From Alistipes finegoldii DSM 17242 (GTDB lineage Bacteria > Bacteroidota > Bacteroidia > Bacteroidales > Rikenellaceae): DNA of 64,000 nucleotides. The DNA lies in NCBI RefSeq assembly GCF_000265365.1, contig NC_018011.1:682001-746000 (forward strand), read 5' to 3'. The notes beneath the pieces are model-generated. The model was not told the origin of the DNA, ran no database searches, and worked only from the letters and a program-made list of their open reading frames with translations. The position numbers and the translations under genes are program-made. Shown here piece by piece: positions 8,847-18,671 of the stretch. The first letter of the stretch is position 1, and each line of letters begins with the position of its first letter.

Positions 8847-8868
8847 AGCGGATGCTGCAACATCCGCT
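8847..8868 (+). other. Leader hairpin before susC (locus A)
   Basis: An 8-bp perfect stem AGCGGATG/CATCCGCT with a six-base loop lies between the FecR and SusC genes. It has no T-tract on the coding strand, so it may act as an mRNA-processing or stability element. Confidence 0.35.
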
Positions 8869-8943
8869 CCGACTTAAAACCCCGACGTGCTTCGTAATGT
8901 AACCGAATTACGAAATGACAGAACCTTAAATCGTTACAAAATT

Positions 8944-11900
8944 ATGAAAAAATCCGGAAAATCCGGCGGAAAAGGGATTATTCCACTTCCGCCCGGAAGA
9001 TTCTTTTTGCTGACGCTGTTATTCACGCTGCTGGCCGCAGCCAGCGTCCGGGCCCAGAACCCGCCCGTGAGCATCAACGCAAAGGCAATCACAATCAACG
9101 AATTATTCACCCGCATCGAGAAACAGGGCGTCTATACCTTCGCCTACAACAATGCCGACATCGACCTCAAGCGCGTCGTGACCGTGCACGCCAAGGAACG
9201 TCCCATCGAATCCATCGTCCGCGAATGCCTGCCCGAAGTCAACGTGCAGGTTTCCAACAACAAGGTGATCCTGACGGCCCGCCGCAGCGACCAGAGTTCG
9301 ATGCCAATGCACAAGCTGACGGGCACCGTGACCGACGAAAACGGCGCGCCGGTGACGGGCGCCACGGTGATCGTCGTCGGCACGCAGCGCGGCACGACCA
9401 CCTCGGCGACGGGCGCCTATACGCTGCAGGTCCGCAACGGCGAAATCCTCGAATTCCAGTATCTCGGCTATGAAAAGCAGGCCGTCTCGGTCGGCGGGCA
9501 GACCACGCTCGACGTCACGCTCCAGCCTTCGAAGGCGATGGCCGTGGACGAAGTGGTCGTCATCGGCTACGGAACGGTGAAGAAGGGCGACGCCACGGGT
9601 TCGGTGGCCAACATCAAAATCTCCGACGTAAAGGACCTCCCGGTGCTGTCCGTCGACCAAGCGCTGCAGGGCCGCGTCGCCGGCGCCGACATCATGTCCA
9701 CCACGGGCGAACCGGGCGCCACGACTTCGATCCGCATCCGCGGTACGCGCTCGATTTCGGCCTCGAACGAGCCGCTGATCGTGGTGGACGGCGTGATGGA
9801 CGCCGTCAGCGACCTCAACGACCTGAACATGGCCGACATCGAATCGGTCACGATCCTCAAGGACGCCTCCTCGACGGCGATCTACGGATCACGCGGCTCC
9901 AACGGCGTAATCATCGTGACCACCAAGGGGGGGGGTAACCAGACCAACACCAAACCTTCGATCACGCTCAAGGCCGACATCGGATTCTCGCAGCTGCCCC
10001 GCAAGCTCGACGTGATGAACGCCACGGAATTCGCACTCTACCGCAACGACTTCGCCTACTTCAGCACCCAGAGCGGCTACGAGGACATCGGCGAGGGCAC
10101 GCCCCAGTCGAAATATCCCTTCAAAGACCCCTTCTCGCTGGGCAAAGGCACCGACTGGATCGACGAAATCACCCGCACGGCGCCCTACCAGAACTATTCG
10201 CTCTCGATTTCGGGCCGCTCGAAAAAGAGCAGCTACTACGCCTCGCTGGGTTACAACGATTCGCAGGGTATCATCGACAACAGCGGTCTGCAGCGCATCA
10301 CGGGGCGTCTGAATCTCGACCACCAGCTGTTCAAATGGCTGAAGGTCGGCTACCGCGGCAGCTACACATGGCGCGACAACGCCCAGAACCTCGCCGAAAT
10401 CGGCGGCACGGCCTACTACCGCGCAGCCATGTATCTTTCGCCCCACATCGACCCGCAGGAGAACTACAACCCGCTTTGGGGCAACGGCCAGCGTATCAAT
10501 ACGCCGCGTGCGACGATCGACCAGAACACCTACTCCATCGAGCGGACCTCGCTCAACCACACGGCCTATCTCGAAGTGGCGCTGGCCAAAGGCCTGAAGC
10601 TGCGCAGCCAGAACTCCTACTATTCGTTCCAGCGCCACACCTACCGCTACTATCCGGGATCGCTTCCCGCCAAGAACGAGGGTGAAGGCGGTCAGGCCTA
10701 CCGCGCCGAATTCCACGAATTCAGCCTTTCGAGCGAAAACACCCTCAGCTACAAGCTCGAAACCAAAAGCGGCCACAACATCGACGCGCTGGCCGGTTTC
10801 ACCGCCTACCGCTACAAGAGCGACAACTTCACGCTGAGCGGACAGGGCTACATGGACGACGACGTGCTGTGGAACAACATGAACGCCGTGACCGACAAGG
10901 AGACCTATTCGGCCGCCACGGGCCTGACCAAGCGGACGAAAATGTCGCTGCTGGCCCGCTTCAACTACAACTACAAACAGCGCTACTACCTCACCGTAAC
11001 GGGGCGTTACGACGGTTCGTCGAACTTCGCCGCCAACAACAAGTGGGGCTTCTTCCCCTCGGTGGCCCTCAAATGGAACGCCGCCAAGGAGAATTTCCTG
11101 AAGGACGTACGCTGGATCGACGAGCTGTCGCTCCGCCTGAGCGCCGGACGCACGGGTAACGACGCCATCTCGGCCTACCGTTCGCTGGCGGCCATGTCCA
11201 GCACCACGAGCGGCTATCTGTTCGACGGCATGCAGCCGGGCGCCTACTACCGCAGCCGTCTGGCCAGCCCCAACCTGACGTGGGAGAAGACCGACCTCTA
11301 CAACGCGGCGCTCGATCTGGCGTTCTTCAACAACCGCCTGATGATTACGGCCGAAGGCTATATCTCCAAGACGCGCGACCTGCTGCTCACGGTGCAGACC
11401 GCTTCGGCGACGGGCTACACCAGCCGTTACGCCAACATCGGCAAAACCTCGAACAAAGGCGTCGAGCTGAGCATCGAGAGCCGCAATATCGTCCGTCCCA
11501 AATTCTCGTGGACGACCAACCTCACCATCGCCCACAACAAACAGAACGTGGACGACATCGGCAGCGAGGATTTCGTCACGGCGCTCTCGTCGCCCGGCAA
11601 CAACCCCTACATGATGTACGGTTACGTCAAAGGCTACCCGCTCAACGCGCTTTGGGGATTCAAGTACGGCGGCACGTGGAAGAGCGTCGAGGAGTTCGAG
11701 CGCAACAGCGTGACGAACACCTACGTTTCGGCGCTGGCGATCAACAGCGACGCCGCGTCGCGCAAGGCCTCGCTGGGCATGCCCCGCTACTACGACATCA
11801 ACAACGACGGCTCGCTCAACAACGACGACCTCGTCTATCAGGGCAATGCCGACCCCGACCTGTACGGCGGTCTGCAGAACAACTTCCGCTTCGGCAGGCT

Positions 11901-12342
11901 CAACGTCGGCATCTACTTCACCTATTCGCTCGGCGGCAAGATCTACAACTACTCGGAGCTTTACATGGCCGGCAGTTCGATGTCGAACCAGTACCGCTAC
12001 ATGCTCGAAGCGTGGCATCCCGTGCGCAACCCGCAGTCGAACCTGCCGCGCGCCGGTGCGGTGGACGCGCACGTGCCGAGCGACCTGATGATCTACGACG
12101 CATCGTACATCCGCCTGAAAAACATCACGGTGGGTTACACGTTCGACCTGAGCAAGCGTTCGAAGTTCATCCGCGACATCACGCTGAACCTGAGCGCCGA
12201 AAACCTCCACATCTGGAAAAAGTACAACGGCTTCGACCCCGACGTCTCGACCGACAGCAGCGATTCGGCGCTGCGGCGCGTCGATCTGGGCGCATACCCC
12301 AAGCCGCGCACCATCGTGTTCAGCATCCAGCTGCGTTATTAA
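8944..12342 (+). CDS. SusC/RagA-family TonB-dependent transporter with STN domain (locus A)
   Basis: A 1132-residue outer-membrane receptor. In order: signal peptide to about residue 38 (ASVRAQ), STN signalling domain about 43-97, carboxypeptidase-D-like regulatory domain about 105-180 (KLTGTVTDENGAPVTGATV), TonB-box region DEVVVIGYG near 200, plug, and a 22-strand-type barrel ending in a C-terminal aromatic strand (VFSIQLRY). The STN domain and the upstream sigma/FecR pair mark it as a ligand-sensing receptor. It forms a pair with the SusD gene 18 bp downstream. Codons 328-331, at the conserved VTTKRG-like turn of the plug, are a run of nine G; G10 gives an immediate TAA. The start chosen (MKKSGKSGGK) gives a normal signal peptide. 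Confidence 0.96.
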   Translation: MKKSGKSGGKGIIPLPPGRFFLLTLLFTLLAAASVRAQNPPVSINAKAITINELFTRIEKQGVYTFAYNNADIDLKRVVTVHAKERPIESIVRECLPEVNVQVSNNKVILTARRSDQSSMPMHKLTGTVTDENGAPVTGATVIVVGTQRGTTTSATGAYTLQVRNGEILEFQYLGYEKQAVSVGGQTTLDVTLQPSKAMAVDEVVVIGYGTVKKGDATGSVANIKISDVKDLPVLSVDQALQGRVAGADIMSTTGEPGATTSIRIRGTRSISASNEPLIVVDGVMDAVSDLNDLNMADIESVTILKDASSTAIYGSRGSNGVIIVTTKGGGNQTNTKPSITLKADIGFSQLPRKLDVMNATEFALYRNDFAYFSTQSGYEDIGEGTPQSKYPFKDPFSLGKGTDWIDEITRTAPYQNYSLSISGRSKKSSYYASLGYNDSQGIIDNSGLQRITGRLNLDHQLFKWLKVGYRGSYTWRDNAQNLAEIGGTAYYRAAMYLSPHIDPQENYNPLWGNGQRINTPRATIDQNTYSIERTSLNHTAYLEVALAKGLKLRSQNSYYSFQRHTYRYYPGSLPAKNEGEGGQAYRAEFHEFSLSSENTLSYKLETKSGHNIDALAGFTAYRYKSDNFTLSGQGYMDDDVLWNNMNAVTDKETYSAATGLTKRTKMSLLARFNYNYKQRYYLTVTGRYDGSSNFAANNKWGFFPSVALKWNAAKENFLKDVRWIDELSLRLSAGRTGNDAISAYRSLAAMSSTTSGYLFDGMQPGAYYRSRLASPNLTWEKTDLYNAALDLAFFNNRLMITAEGYISKTRDLLLTVQTASATGYTSRYANIGKTSNKGVELSIESRNIVRPKFSWTTNLTIAHNKQNVDDIGSEDFVTALSSPGNNPYMMYGYVKGYPLNALWGFKYGGTWKSVEEFERNSVTNTYVSALAINSDAASRKASLGMPRYYDINNDGSLNNDDLVYQGNADPDLYGGLQNNFRFGRLNVGIYFTYSLGGKIYNYSELYMAGSSMSNQYRYMLEAWHPVRNPQSNLPRAGAVDAHVPSDLMIYDASYIRLKNITVGYTFDLSKRSKFIRDITLNLSAENLHIWKKYNGFDPDVSTDSSDSALRRVDLGAYPKPRTIVFSIQLRY
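9927..9935 (+). repeat. G9 homopolymer tract in susC (locus A)
   Basis: Nine G encode Lys(end)-Gly-Gly-Gly at the end of the plug domain. One extra G reads AAG GGG GGG GGG TAA. One fewer runs into a stop some 40 codons on. Confidence 0.95.
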
Positions 12343-12360
12343 CCGTAATCCGAGAACATT

Positions 12361-13857
12361 ATGAAAACAAAATACATCTTGCTGATTCTCACGGCGTGGC
12401 TCACGGCGTCGTGCTCACTGCAGGAGGACACCGAAGGGTTCTCGACCCCCGGCGACTTCTATAAGACCAAGACCCAGTGTCAGTCGGCGGTGAACTCGTG
12501 TTATATACCCCTGAAAAATCTCTACACCTACAAAATGATGATCGCCACCGAAGGCGTCACCGACCTGATGTATATCGCATCGGGAACGCAGGACGCGCAG
12601 CTCGACATCTCGCCGTCGCAGCCCCGCTTCGGCGCCGACATGTGGACCTACGGCTACCGCGGCGTCATGTACTGCAACATGGCCGTGACGGGCATCGAGA
12701 ATTCGACGATCGACGAAAAGGACCGCCACAGCCTCGTGGCCGAAGCCAAGGTGCTGCGCGCGTTCTACTACTACCTGCTGACGAGCTTCTTCGGCGACGT
12801 GCCCTTCTACACGGACGACGTCTCCGACCACGAAGTGCTCGACCGCGTGGCCAAACTGCCGCGCATGTCGGCCGAGGCGACCCGCACCGCGCTGATCGAG
12901 GACCTCGAATCGTGTCTGGGCGCACTGCCCCTCATCCGCACGAGCGAGGCTGCGGGCAACCGCGCCGGAGCCGCCATGGGCCACATGCTCATCGCCAAAC
13001 TCGCCATGTGGAACAAGGATTACGACAAGGCGCTCGAAGCCATCGCCGTGCTGGAACAGATCTACGGCGACGACCTCTCGGTCTACCCGGTTTCGGACAT
13101 TCCGTTCCGGATGAAGAACACGCCCGAATCGATCTTCGAGGTGCAGCACACCTATACCGCCGGCGGCCTGATCTACACCTCCAACGTCGCCAGCATATGC
13201 ATGCCCTATCCGCGCAACAGCGACAACGTCTACTCGAACGTGGTGATCGAGGAGCTGGGCGACGCCGCCACGACATGGTCGCCGCTGCGCCCCAACAGCT
13301 TCTTCTACGGCAACCTCATGCCCGAAGGCGGCGAAGACCTGCGGCGCGACATGCAGATAATCACCGAGTGGAACGGCGTGAAGTTCACTTCGGGCGACGC
13401 GATCGTCACCCGGCCGTTCATGGGTCCCAAATTCTGGTGCCCCGACCTTCAGGCCGCCTACGACTCGAACAACTACAAGGTCTTCCGCTATGCCGACGCC
13501 GTGCTGATGGCCGCCGAATGCTACTGCGCCCTGCTCGACAAGGACAAGGCCATGGAGTACCTCAACAAGGTCAAACGCCGCGCGGGCATCGCCGAATACA
13601 CGCGGTTCCGCACCTATCCGCTGCTGCTCAACGAGATCCAGAACGAACGCGGCCGCGAGCTGCTGGGCGAATTCCAGCGCAAGTTCGACATGGTGCGCTG
13701 GGGCATCTGGTACGAACGCACGGCGGCGCTTTCGGACTATGCGAAGGTCAAGACCTCGATCCAGCCCTGCCACGAATACTACCCCATCCCCGACACGGAG
13801 GTGATCTATTCGGGCGGCGCTTTGGACAACAACGAATACAAGAAGTACGGATTCTAA
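12361..13857 (+). CDS. SusD/RagB-family surface lipoprotein (locus A)
   Basis: A 498-residue substrate-binding lipoprotein that caps the SusC barrel. It has a lipobox LTASC (Cys18), the N-terminal SusD segment (FSTPGDFYKTKTQCQSAVNSCY), the TPR-rich core with AKVLRAFYYYLLTSFFGDVPFY near residues 125-145, and the C-terminal RagB/SusD block with RYADAVLMAAECYC and NERGRELLGEFQRKFDMVRWG. It follows susC closely and would be co-transcribed. The ligand cannot be read from sequence; the downstream EEP enzymes suggest a phosphodiester-containing molecule. Confidence 0.96.
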   Translation: MKTKYILLILTAWLTASCSLQEDTEGFSTPGDFYKTKTQCQSAVNSCYIPLKNLYTYKMMIATEGVTDLMYIASGTQDAQLDISPSQPRFGADMWTYGYRGVMYCNMAVTGIENSTIDEKDRHSLVAEAKVLRAFYYYLLTSFFGDVPFYTDDVSDHEVLDRVAKLPRMSAEATRTALIEDLESCLGALPLIRTSEAAGNRAGAAMGHMLIAKLAMWNKDYDKALEAIAVLEQIYGDDLSVYPVSDIPFRMKNTPESIFEVQHTYTAGGLIYTSNVASICMPYPRNSDNVYSNVVIEELGDAATTWSPLRPNSFFYGNLMPEGGEDLRRDMQIITEWNGVKFTSGDAIVTRPFMGPKFWCPDLQAAYDSNNYKVFRYADAVLMAAECYCALLDKDKAMEYLNKVKRRAGIAEYTRFRTYPLLLNEIQNERGRELLGEFQRKFDMVRWGIWYERTAALSDYAKVKTSIQPCHEYYPIPDTEVIYSGGALDNNEYKKYGF

Positions 13858-13867
13858 ATCAACCGAC

Positions 13868-16306
13868 ATGAAACCGAAAAACAAAATATATCCCCTGCTG
13901 CGCATGCTGGCCGTCGCGCTGACCGCCGCACTGCTCGGTCCGGGCTGTCAGAAGGACTTCAAATGGAACGAGCCGCTGGCCGTCACCCAAAACGGACTCA
14001 ACCTCACCTCCGCGGCCGGTTCGACGCGCGTCACGGTCTACTCCACGGGGCGCTGGAAAGCCGAAATGGCCGAAGGCGCATGGGGCGAAGTGAGCGAGGT
14101 GTCGGGCAACGGCATCGGCGACTTCCTCTTTACGTACGAAGCCAACAACGGCGTATCGCGCCGCGCGCGCATCCTCGTCAGCGGCGAGGGCGAAGAGCAG
14201 GAGATCGTCCTCACGCAGGCCGGCGCGGTCACCGAACCGACGCTGGCGCTCGCCGAAACCGAATTCGAGTTCGTGCGTCTGCCGCGCGAACGCGTCCAGA
14301 TCGGCGTTACGACCAACATGACGCAGGCGCTCGAATGTATCCTCATCACGGCAACCGACGTCACCGACGCGGAGAATCCCGCCGAAGCCGGCTGGCTGAA
14401 GGAGATCCGGCTCGAAAAAGACGCCGAGGAGAACATCGTGCTGGTCTTCGGAATCGACCGCAACGACGGCAGCAGCGACCGCAAGGCGGCGATCCGGCTC
14501 GAAATCCCCGATGCCGACGGCAAGATCCTCGCCCAAGCCGAAGCCTCCGTCGTCCAGACCACCGACAATGCGACGGTCGTTTTCAAGGACGAAGAGACGA
14601 CCGTATCCGTTCCGGGCGACCAGCACAACCGCAGCGCACTGCTGACGGCCAACTTCGACGTCGATCCGGCGCACTTCTCCTTCGACATCGCGTACGACCC
14701 CGCAGGCACGCAGTGGATCACGGACGTGACCTTCAGCGAATCGGCCGTATCGTTCATCGTTGCCGAGAACACGGGCGACCAGCCCCGTTCGGCCAGTCTG
14801 AAGATCACCTACAAGGACACCGACGTGGAGTGCAGCTCGACGCTCCGGCTGACGCAGGAGGTCAAGCAGCTCTCGATCGCCGACCTGCGCGCCATGATCC
14901 CCGGAGCGGAAGGCGAAGTGGAGCTGACGGGCGAGAAGATGCTCTCGGCCGTAGTCATCAGCGACGCCGGCAACTACAACATGGAGACCAACCCCAACCT
15001 GACGGACACCTCGATCGACTTCTCGGTCAACGAGAAGACCGCCTACATCGAGAGCCTCGACGGTCAGTACGGCCTGCGCATCGTCACCAAACTTCCGGCC
15101 GACAACATCCTGAAACGCTACAGCTCGGTACAGCTCTCGATCAATGGGCTGAAGCTGGTCAAGGAGTCGAACCCCGAACGCTATACGCTCACGGGTTTCA
15201 CCAAAGAACATGTCCTCAACCAGAACGCCGGAACGGCCGCCGACCTCCCGAAGAAGGAGAAGCACATTTCGGAGCTTACCGATGCCGACATCTACACCTA
15301 TGTGACGCTCAAGGAGTGCGAATTCATGCTCAACGGCGGCGCCTACATCAATGTTCACGACGGCTACTGCTACAAGACCGACCTCAACACGCAGGGCGTG
15401 CTTGATCCGCGCTTCGACTGCGCCGTCCGCGGCGTGATCGACAGCCGCGGCGAGAAGATCAACATGGTGCTCAACACGCAGGTGCGCTGGCGCCGCAAGG
15501 GCGACGGCGTTCCGGCCGGCTCCGGCCCCATAAGCGGCATCATCGTCCACACCAAACTGCCGCGCTACGGCGTGAAGGGCGACGTGGGCACCTACCAGAT
15601 CCGCCCGGTCGAGGAGGCCGACATCGCCTTCTCGCGCGAAGAAAGCACCCGCAACTACTCGACGCTCGTACGCTGGGCATGGCCCGGCATGACCACCAAC
15701 GCCGGCATCAAGCAGCACGCGGACGGCAGCATTGTTCCCTATCTGGGCGAAGGCCGCATGTTCTCGTCGGTGAGCAACAAACTCAACACGTCGGCATCGG
15801 TGGCAGGCGTCTCCTGCACGCTCGACTACAACAATCTGGTCTATGCCAAGGGCATCAGCGCTCCGGCCGTGCGTTACAACGGTATCTGGTGGAACTCGTC
15901 GCGCAACGAGGGCGAATGGGTGGCCTTCAACTTCTCGACCGAGGGCGTCAGCGGCTCGTGCATGAAGATGATCCTCTCGGCCGCACTGGGCAACCTGAGC
16001 GCCGCCACGATCGTCGCTCCGCTCTACTGGGACGTCTCCTACTCGCTCGACGGCAGCACCTTCACCCGGTTCGACACCGTACCCATCCGCACGCTCGTCT
16101 ATTGGGCCGGCCCGCAGTGGTACGTTCCGGGGCTTTACGAAGTTGACTTCGACCTGCCGTCGGCCTGCTTCGGACAGAAGGACGTCACCATCCGGCTGCA
16201 GGCCGCCAGCAAGGTGTGCGGCAGCACCACGGGCGAGGACAACGGCACGACGACGAAGACCTACGTCTATTTCCGCTTCGGCGACGTTTCGGTCAAATAT
16301 TTCTAA
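13868..16306 (+). CDS. DUF5689-like surface lipoprotein (locus A, first copy)
   Basis: An 812-residue predicted lipoprotein (signal ending LLGPGC, Cys27). The first ~110 residues resemble a BACON-type Ig fold (LTSAAGSTRVTVYSTGRWKA...ILVSGEGEEQEIVLTQAG), and two further Ig-like segments follow. From about residue 335 comes a DUF5689-type domain: SIADLRAMIP, GLRIVTKLPAD, then HISELTDADIYTYVTLKECEF and a block ending GTYQIRPVEEADIAF. The C-terminal ~210 residues form a beta-rich, probably carbohydrate-binding-like module with WAGPQWYVPGLYEVDFDLP. It is a paralogue of the next gene, probably by tandem duplication. The role is most likely substrate binding beside SusD (inference). Confidence 0.85.
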   Translation: MKPKNKIYPLLRMLAVALTAALLGPGCQKDFKWNEPLAVTQNGLNLTSAAGSTRVTVYSTGRWKAEMAEGAWGEVSEVSGNGIGDFLFTYEANNGVSRRARILVSGEGEEQEIVLTQAGAVTEPTLALAETEFEFVRLPRERVQIGVTTNMTQALECILITATDVTDAENPAEAGWLKEIRLEKDAEENIVLVFGIDRNDGSSDRKAAIRLEIPDADGKILAQAEASVVQTTDNATVVFKDEETTVSVPGDQHNRSALLTANFDVDPAHFSFDIAYDPAGTQWITDVTFSESAVSFIVAENTGDQPRSASLKITYKDTDVECSSTLRLTQEVKQLSIADLRAMIPGAEGEVELTGEKMLSAVVISDAGNYNMETNPNLTDTSIDFSVNEKTAYIESLDGQYGLRIVTKLPADNILKRYSSVQLSINGLKLVKESNPERYTLTGFTKEHVLNQNAGTAADLPKKEKHISELTDADIYTYVTLKECEFMLNGGAYINVHDGYCYKTDLNTQGVLDPRFDCAVRGVIDSRGEKINMVLNTQVRWRRKGDGVPAGSGPISGIIVHTKLPRYGVKGDVGTYQIRPVEEADIAFSREESTRNYSTLVRWAWPGMTTNAGIKQHADGSIVPYLGEGRMFSSVSNKLNTSASVAGVSCTLDYNNLVYAKGISAPAVRYNGIWWNSSRNEGEWVAFNFSTEGVSGSCMKMILSAALGNLSAATIVAPLYWDVSYSLDGSTFTRFDTVPIRTLVYWAGPQWYVPGLYEVDFDLPSACFGQKDVTIRLQAASKVCGSTTGEDNGTTTKTYVYFRFGDVSVKYF

Positions 16307-16325
16307 CCACGTAAAAAACGCAATC

Positions 16326-18641
16326 ATGAAATACGCAAAGAGATACATGGCAAAGATCGGCTCGGCGGGCATCCTGCTCACGGCGCTGGCCGCGACGGCC
16401 TGCATGGACCACGGCGACGATATTCCGCTGATCGAGCTGGGTGCGGTCGAGAATTCGTTCACCGTCAACGCCACGGCGGGCCACGTCGACATACAGGTCT
16501 ACTCCAACCAGCCGGCCGTGCTGTCGTTCCTCGACGACGGGGCCTCGTGGGCCGACCTGAGCGACACGCGCCTGCCGCTCGACGGAAAATTCTACATCGA
16601 CTACGCCGACAACACGGGCTTTCCGCGCATGACGCGCGTACTGATACAGAGCGCCGACGCAGTACGGTCCGACACGGTCGTACTGCGCCAGCGGGGCGCC
16701 CGTATCCCCGCAATGGCGTTCGAGGGCGGCACCTCGACCAACGTACCGGGCAGTTCGGGCGGCAAGGCGTCCGTACGGTTCGGCACCAACATCGCCCCCG
16801 ACGAGCTGACCTTCACCACGCAGTACGACGCCGGGGAGGAACCAGCCGAAGAGTGGCTTTCGGAAATCGCGCTCCAACCCGCCGGGGAGGAGGAATACAC
16901 GTTCAATTTCGACTACGCCGGCAACGACACGGACGAACTCCGCACGGCTACGGTCACCGTCTCCTACGTCAACGGCTGGGAAGAGACCGAACAGCTGACG
17001 CTCAACGTCATCCAGCGCACGAAGAACGACATGCTGGGACACGACATTTCGTTCGCCGAACTGCGCGAGAAAGCGCTCACGGTCTCGAAAGTCGATGAGT
17101 ACTGGCTGCTGGAAGGCTACGTTGTCAGCGACCGGGATTCGAAGAACGCCGGCAACAACCCGATGCCGACCGACATGAGCGTCGATTACAGCGGATGCGA
17201 GAAGACCGTCTACCTCGAATCGCCCGACGGCCGTTACGGCTTCTGCGTCGAAACGGCCACTCCGGAGGACAACGCCTTCACCCGTTACGACAAGGTGAAA
17301 ATCCTGCTCAAAGACGCCGAGCTGGTCTTCGAACCCGATCCGGACCGCTACATGATCAAAGGCATCCGCTCGTCGATGATCGTCGAGCGCGTGACGGGCA
17401 ACGACGCCTCGGTGCTTCCGGTCAAGCAGAAATACATCTCGGAGCTGACCGACGAAGACATCTACACCTTCGTGACGCTCCGCGACTGCGAATTCGCCGT
17501 CCGCAAGGGCTCGCTCACCCCCGTGCACGAGGGCTACACGCTGGCCGACGCGCAGGGACGTCTCAACATGTACCCGCGGCTGATACGCGACAACAAGGGC
17601 AGCCTGATTCACCTGCTGACCAACACCACTTGCCCCTACCGCCGCAACGGCACCCGCCTGCCCTACGGTTCCGGCGAACTGGCGGGCGTGATCGTCCACG
17701 AGCGTTTCCCGCAGTACGAGTACGTCGATACGGCGGACGATCTGGCCAACGGCATCATCGGCTCCTACCAGATCCGCCACATGTCCTTCGCCGACATCCG
17801 CTTCGCCGAAGACCGCTCGCAGAGCTTCTCGGAGACGCTGACCGAATACAGTTACGTCAAGGGCAAGGCCGCGGCCGCCGACGGCTACGCCTACTGGTAT
17901 CCGACGTGGGGCACCAACGGACGCTTCACGCAGACCGCCTCCAAGTCAGCATACCCCAACGGCGTCTACAATGCGGCCTGCTGGCACTACTTGGGCTGGT
18001 GCGGCACGGCGCGCGGCACGGCTCCGTTCCGCAGCCACATCGGCAACGACGGCTATTCGGGTTTCGGCGTCATCCTCGAAGACGGCACCAATTACGCCGT
18101 GAAAAGCACGGCAGTCAATACCGACGGCAAAGGCACCGACCAAGCCAACTGGCTGGCGTGGGTGACGACCTACTGGTGGAACGCTTCGACCGACCGGCCC
18201 TATGCGTGGGTCGTGGAGTTCTCGACCGCCGGGATTTCGTCCGACCGGGTATCGCTGATCATGAGCGTGCAGAGCGGCCGCGCGACACTCAACGCAGGTC
18301 CCTACTTCTGGAAAGTGCAGTGGTCCGCAACGGGCGATTACGAGAGCGACGAGGGGTGGTTCGACGTCGAAGCGGCGCAGACCGCGCCCGACGGCAGCGC
18401 CTACACCTTCACGCAGCCCGACTTCCCGGTATTCGCCACGCAGCGCAGCTGGCAGCTCCCGGCCTATAAACAGGTCGAAATCCCGCTGCCCGCCGAGATC
18501 ATGGGCCGCGAAAAGGTCTGGCTCCGCATCCAGCCCGCCAGCCGGCTCTCGTCGGGACTCGGTTTCCTCGACGGCACGATCCCGATGGGCTACAACGCCG
18601 CCGGAGCGATGGACTACTTGGCCGTACGCTACAACAGATAA
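16326..18641 (+). CDS. DUF5689-like surface lipoprotein (locus A, second copy)
   Basis: A 771-residue lipoprotein (ALAATAC, Cys26) with the same plan as its upstream neighbour: BACON-like N-terminus (FTVNATAGHVDIQVYSNQPAVLSF), Ig-like segment, DUF5689-type domain with SFAELREKA, YGFCVETATPEDN and YISELTDEDIYTFVTLRDCEF, then GSYQIRHMSFADIRF and a C-terminal beta-rich module. The shared order and motifs indicate tandem duplication followed by strong divergence in the C-terminal module, perhaps giving different ligand specificity. DUF5689 has been likened to OB-folds found on secreted nucleases, which would fit the EEP genes that follow. That link is family knowledge plus inference. Confidence 0.85.
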   Translation: MKYAKRYMAKIGSAGILLTALAATACMDHGDDIPLIELGAVENSFTVNATAGHVDIQVYSNQPAVLSFLDDGASWADLSDTRLPLDGKFYIDYADNTGFPRMTRVLIQSADAVRSDTVVLRQRGARIPAMAFEGGTSTNVPGSSGGKASVRFGTNIAPDELTFTTQYDAGEEPAEEWLSEIALQPAGEEEYTFNFDYAGNDTDELRTATVTVSYVNGWEETEQLTLNVIQRTKNDMLGHDISFAELREKALTVSKVDEYWLLEGYVVSDRDSKNAGNNPMPTDMSVDYSGCEKTVYLESPDGRYGFCVETATPEDNAFTRYDKVKILLKDAELVFEPDPDRYMIKGIRSSMIVERVTGNDASVLPVKQKYISELTDEDIYTFVTLRDCEFAVRKGSLTPVHEGYTLADAQGRLNMYPRLIRDNKGSLIHLLTNTTCPYRRNGTRLPYGSGELAGVIVHERFPQYEYVDTADDLANGIIGSYQIRHMSFADIRFAEDRSQSFSETLTEYSYVKGKAAAADGYAYWYPTWGTNGRFTQTASKSAYPNGVYNAACWHYLGWCGTARGTAPFRSHIGNDGYSGFGVILEDGTNYAVKSTAVNTDGKGTDQANWLAWVTTYWWNASTDRPYAWVVEFSTAGISSDRVSLIMSVQSGRATLNAGPYFWKVQWSATGDYESDEGWFDVEAAQTAPDGSAYTFTQPDFPVFATQRSWQLPAYKQVEIPLPAEIMGREKVWLRIQPASRLSSGLGFLDGTIPMGYNAAGAMDYLAVRYNR

Positions 18642-18671
18642 CCCGAACTCCAAGATCTAAAAACCAAAACA

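Noticed and set aside
13859..16492. Very long open frame (877 codons) antisense to the first DUF5689-like gene
   Set aside because: It mirrors codon-position bias of the plus-strand gene, has no domain, signal peptide or start context, and lies wholly opposite well-supported genes. The same applies to minus-strand frames at 1468-2736, 3065-5170, 9889-12210, 35346-38108 and 38422-40347.
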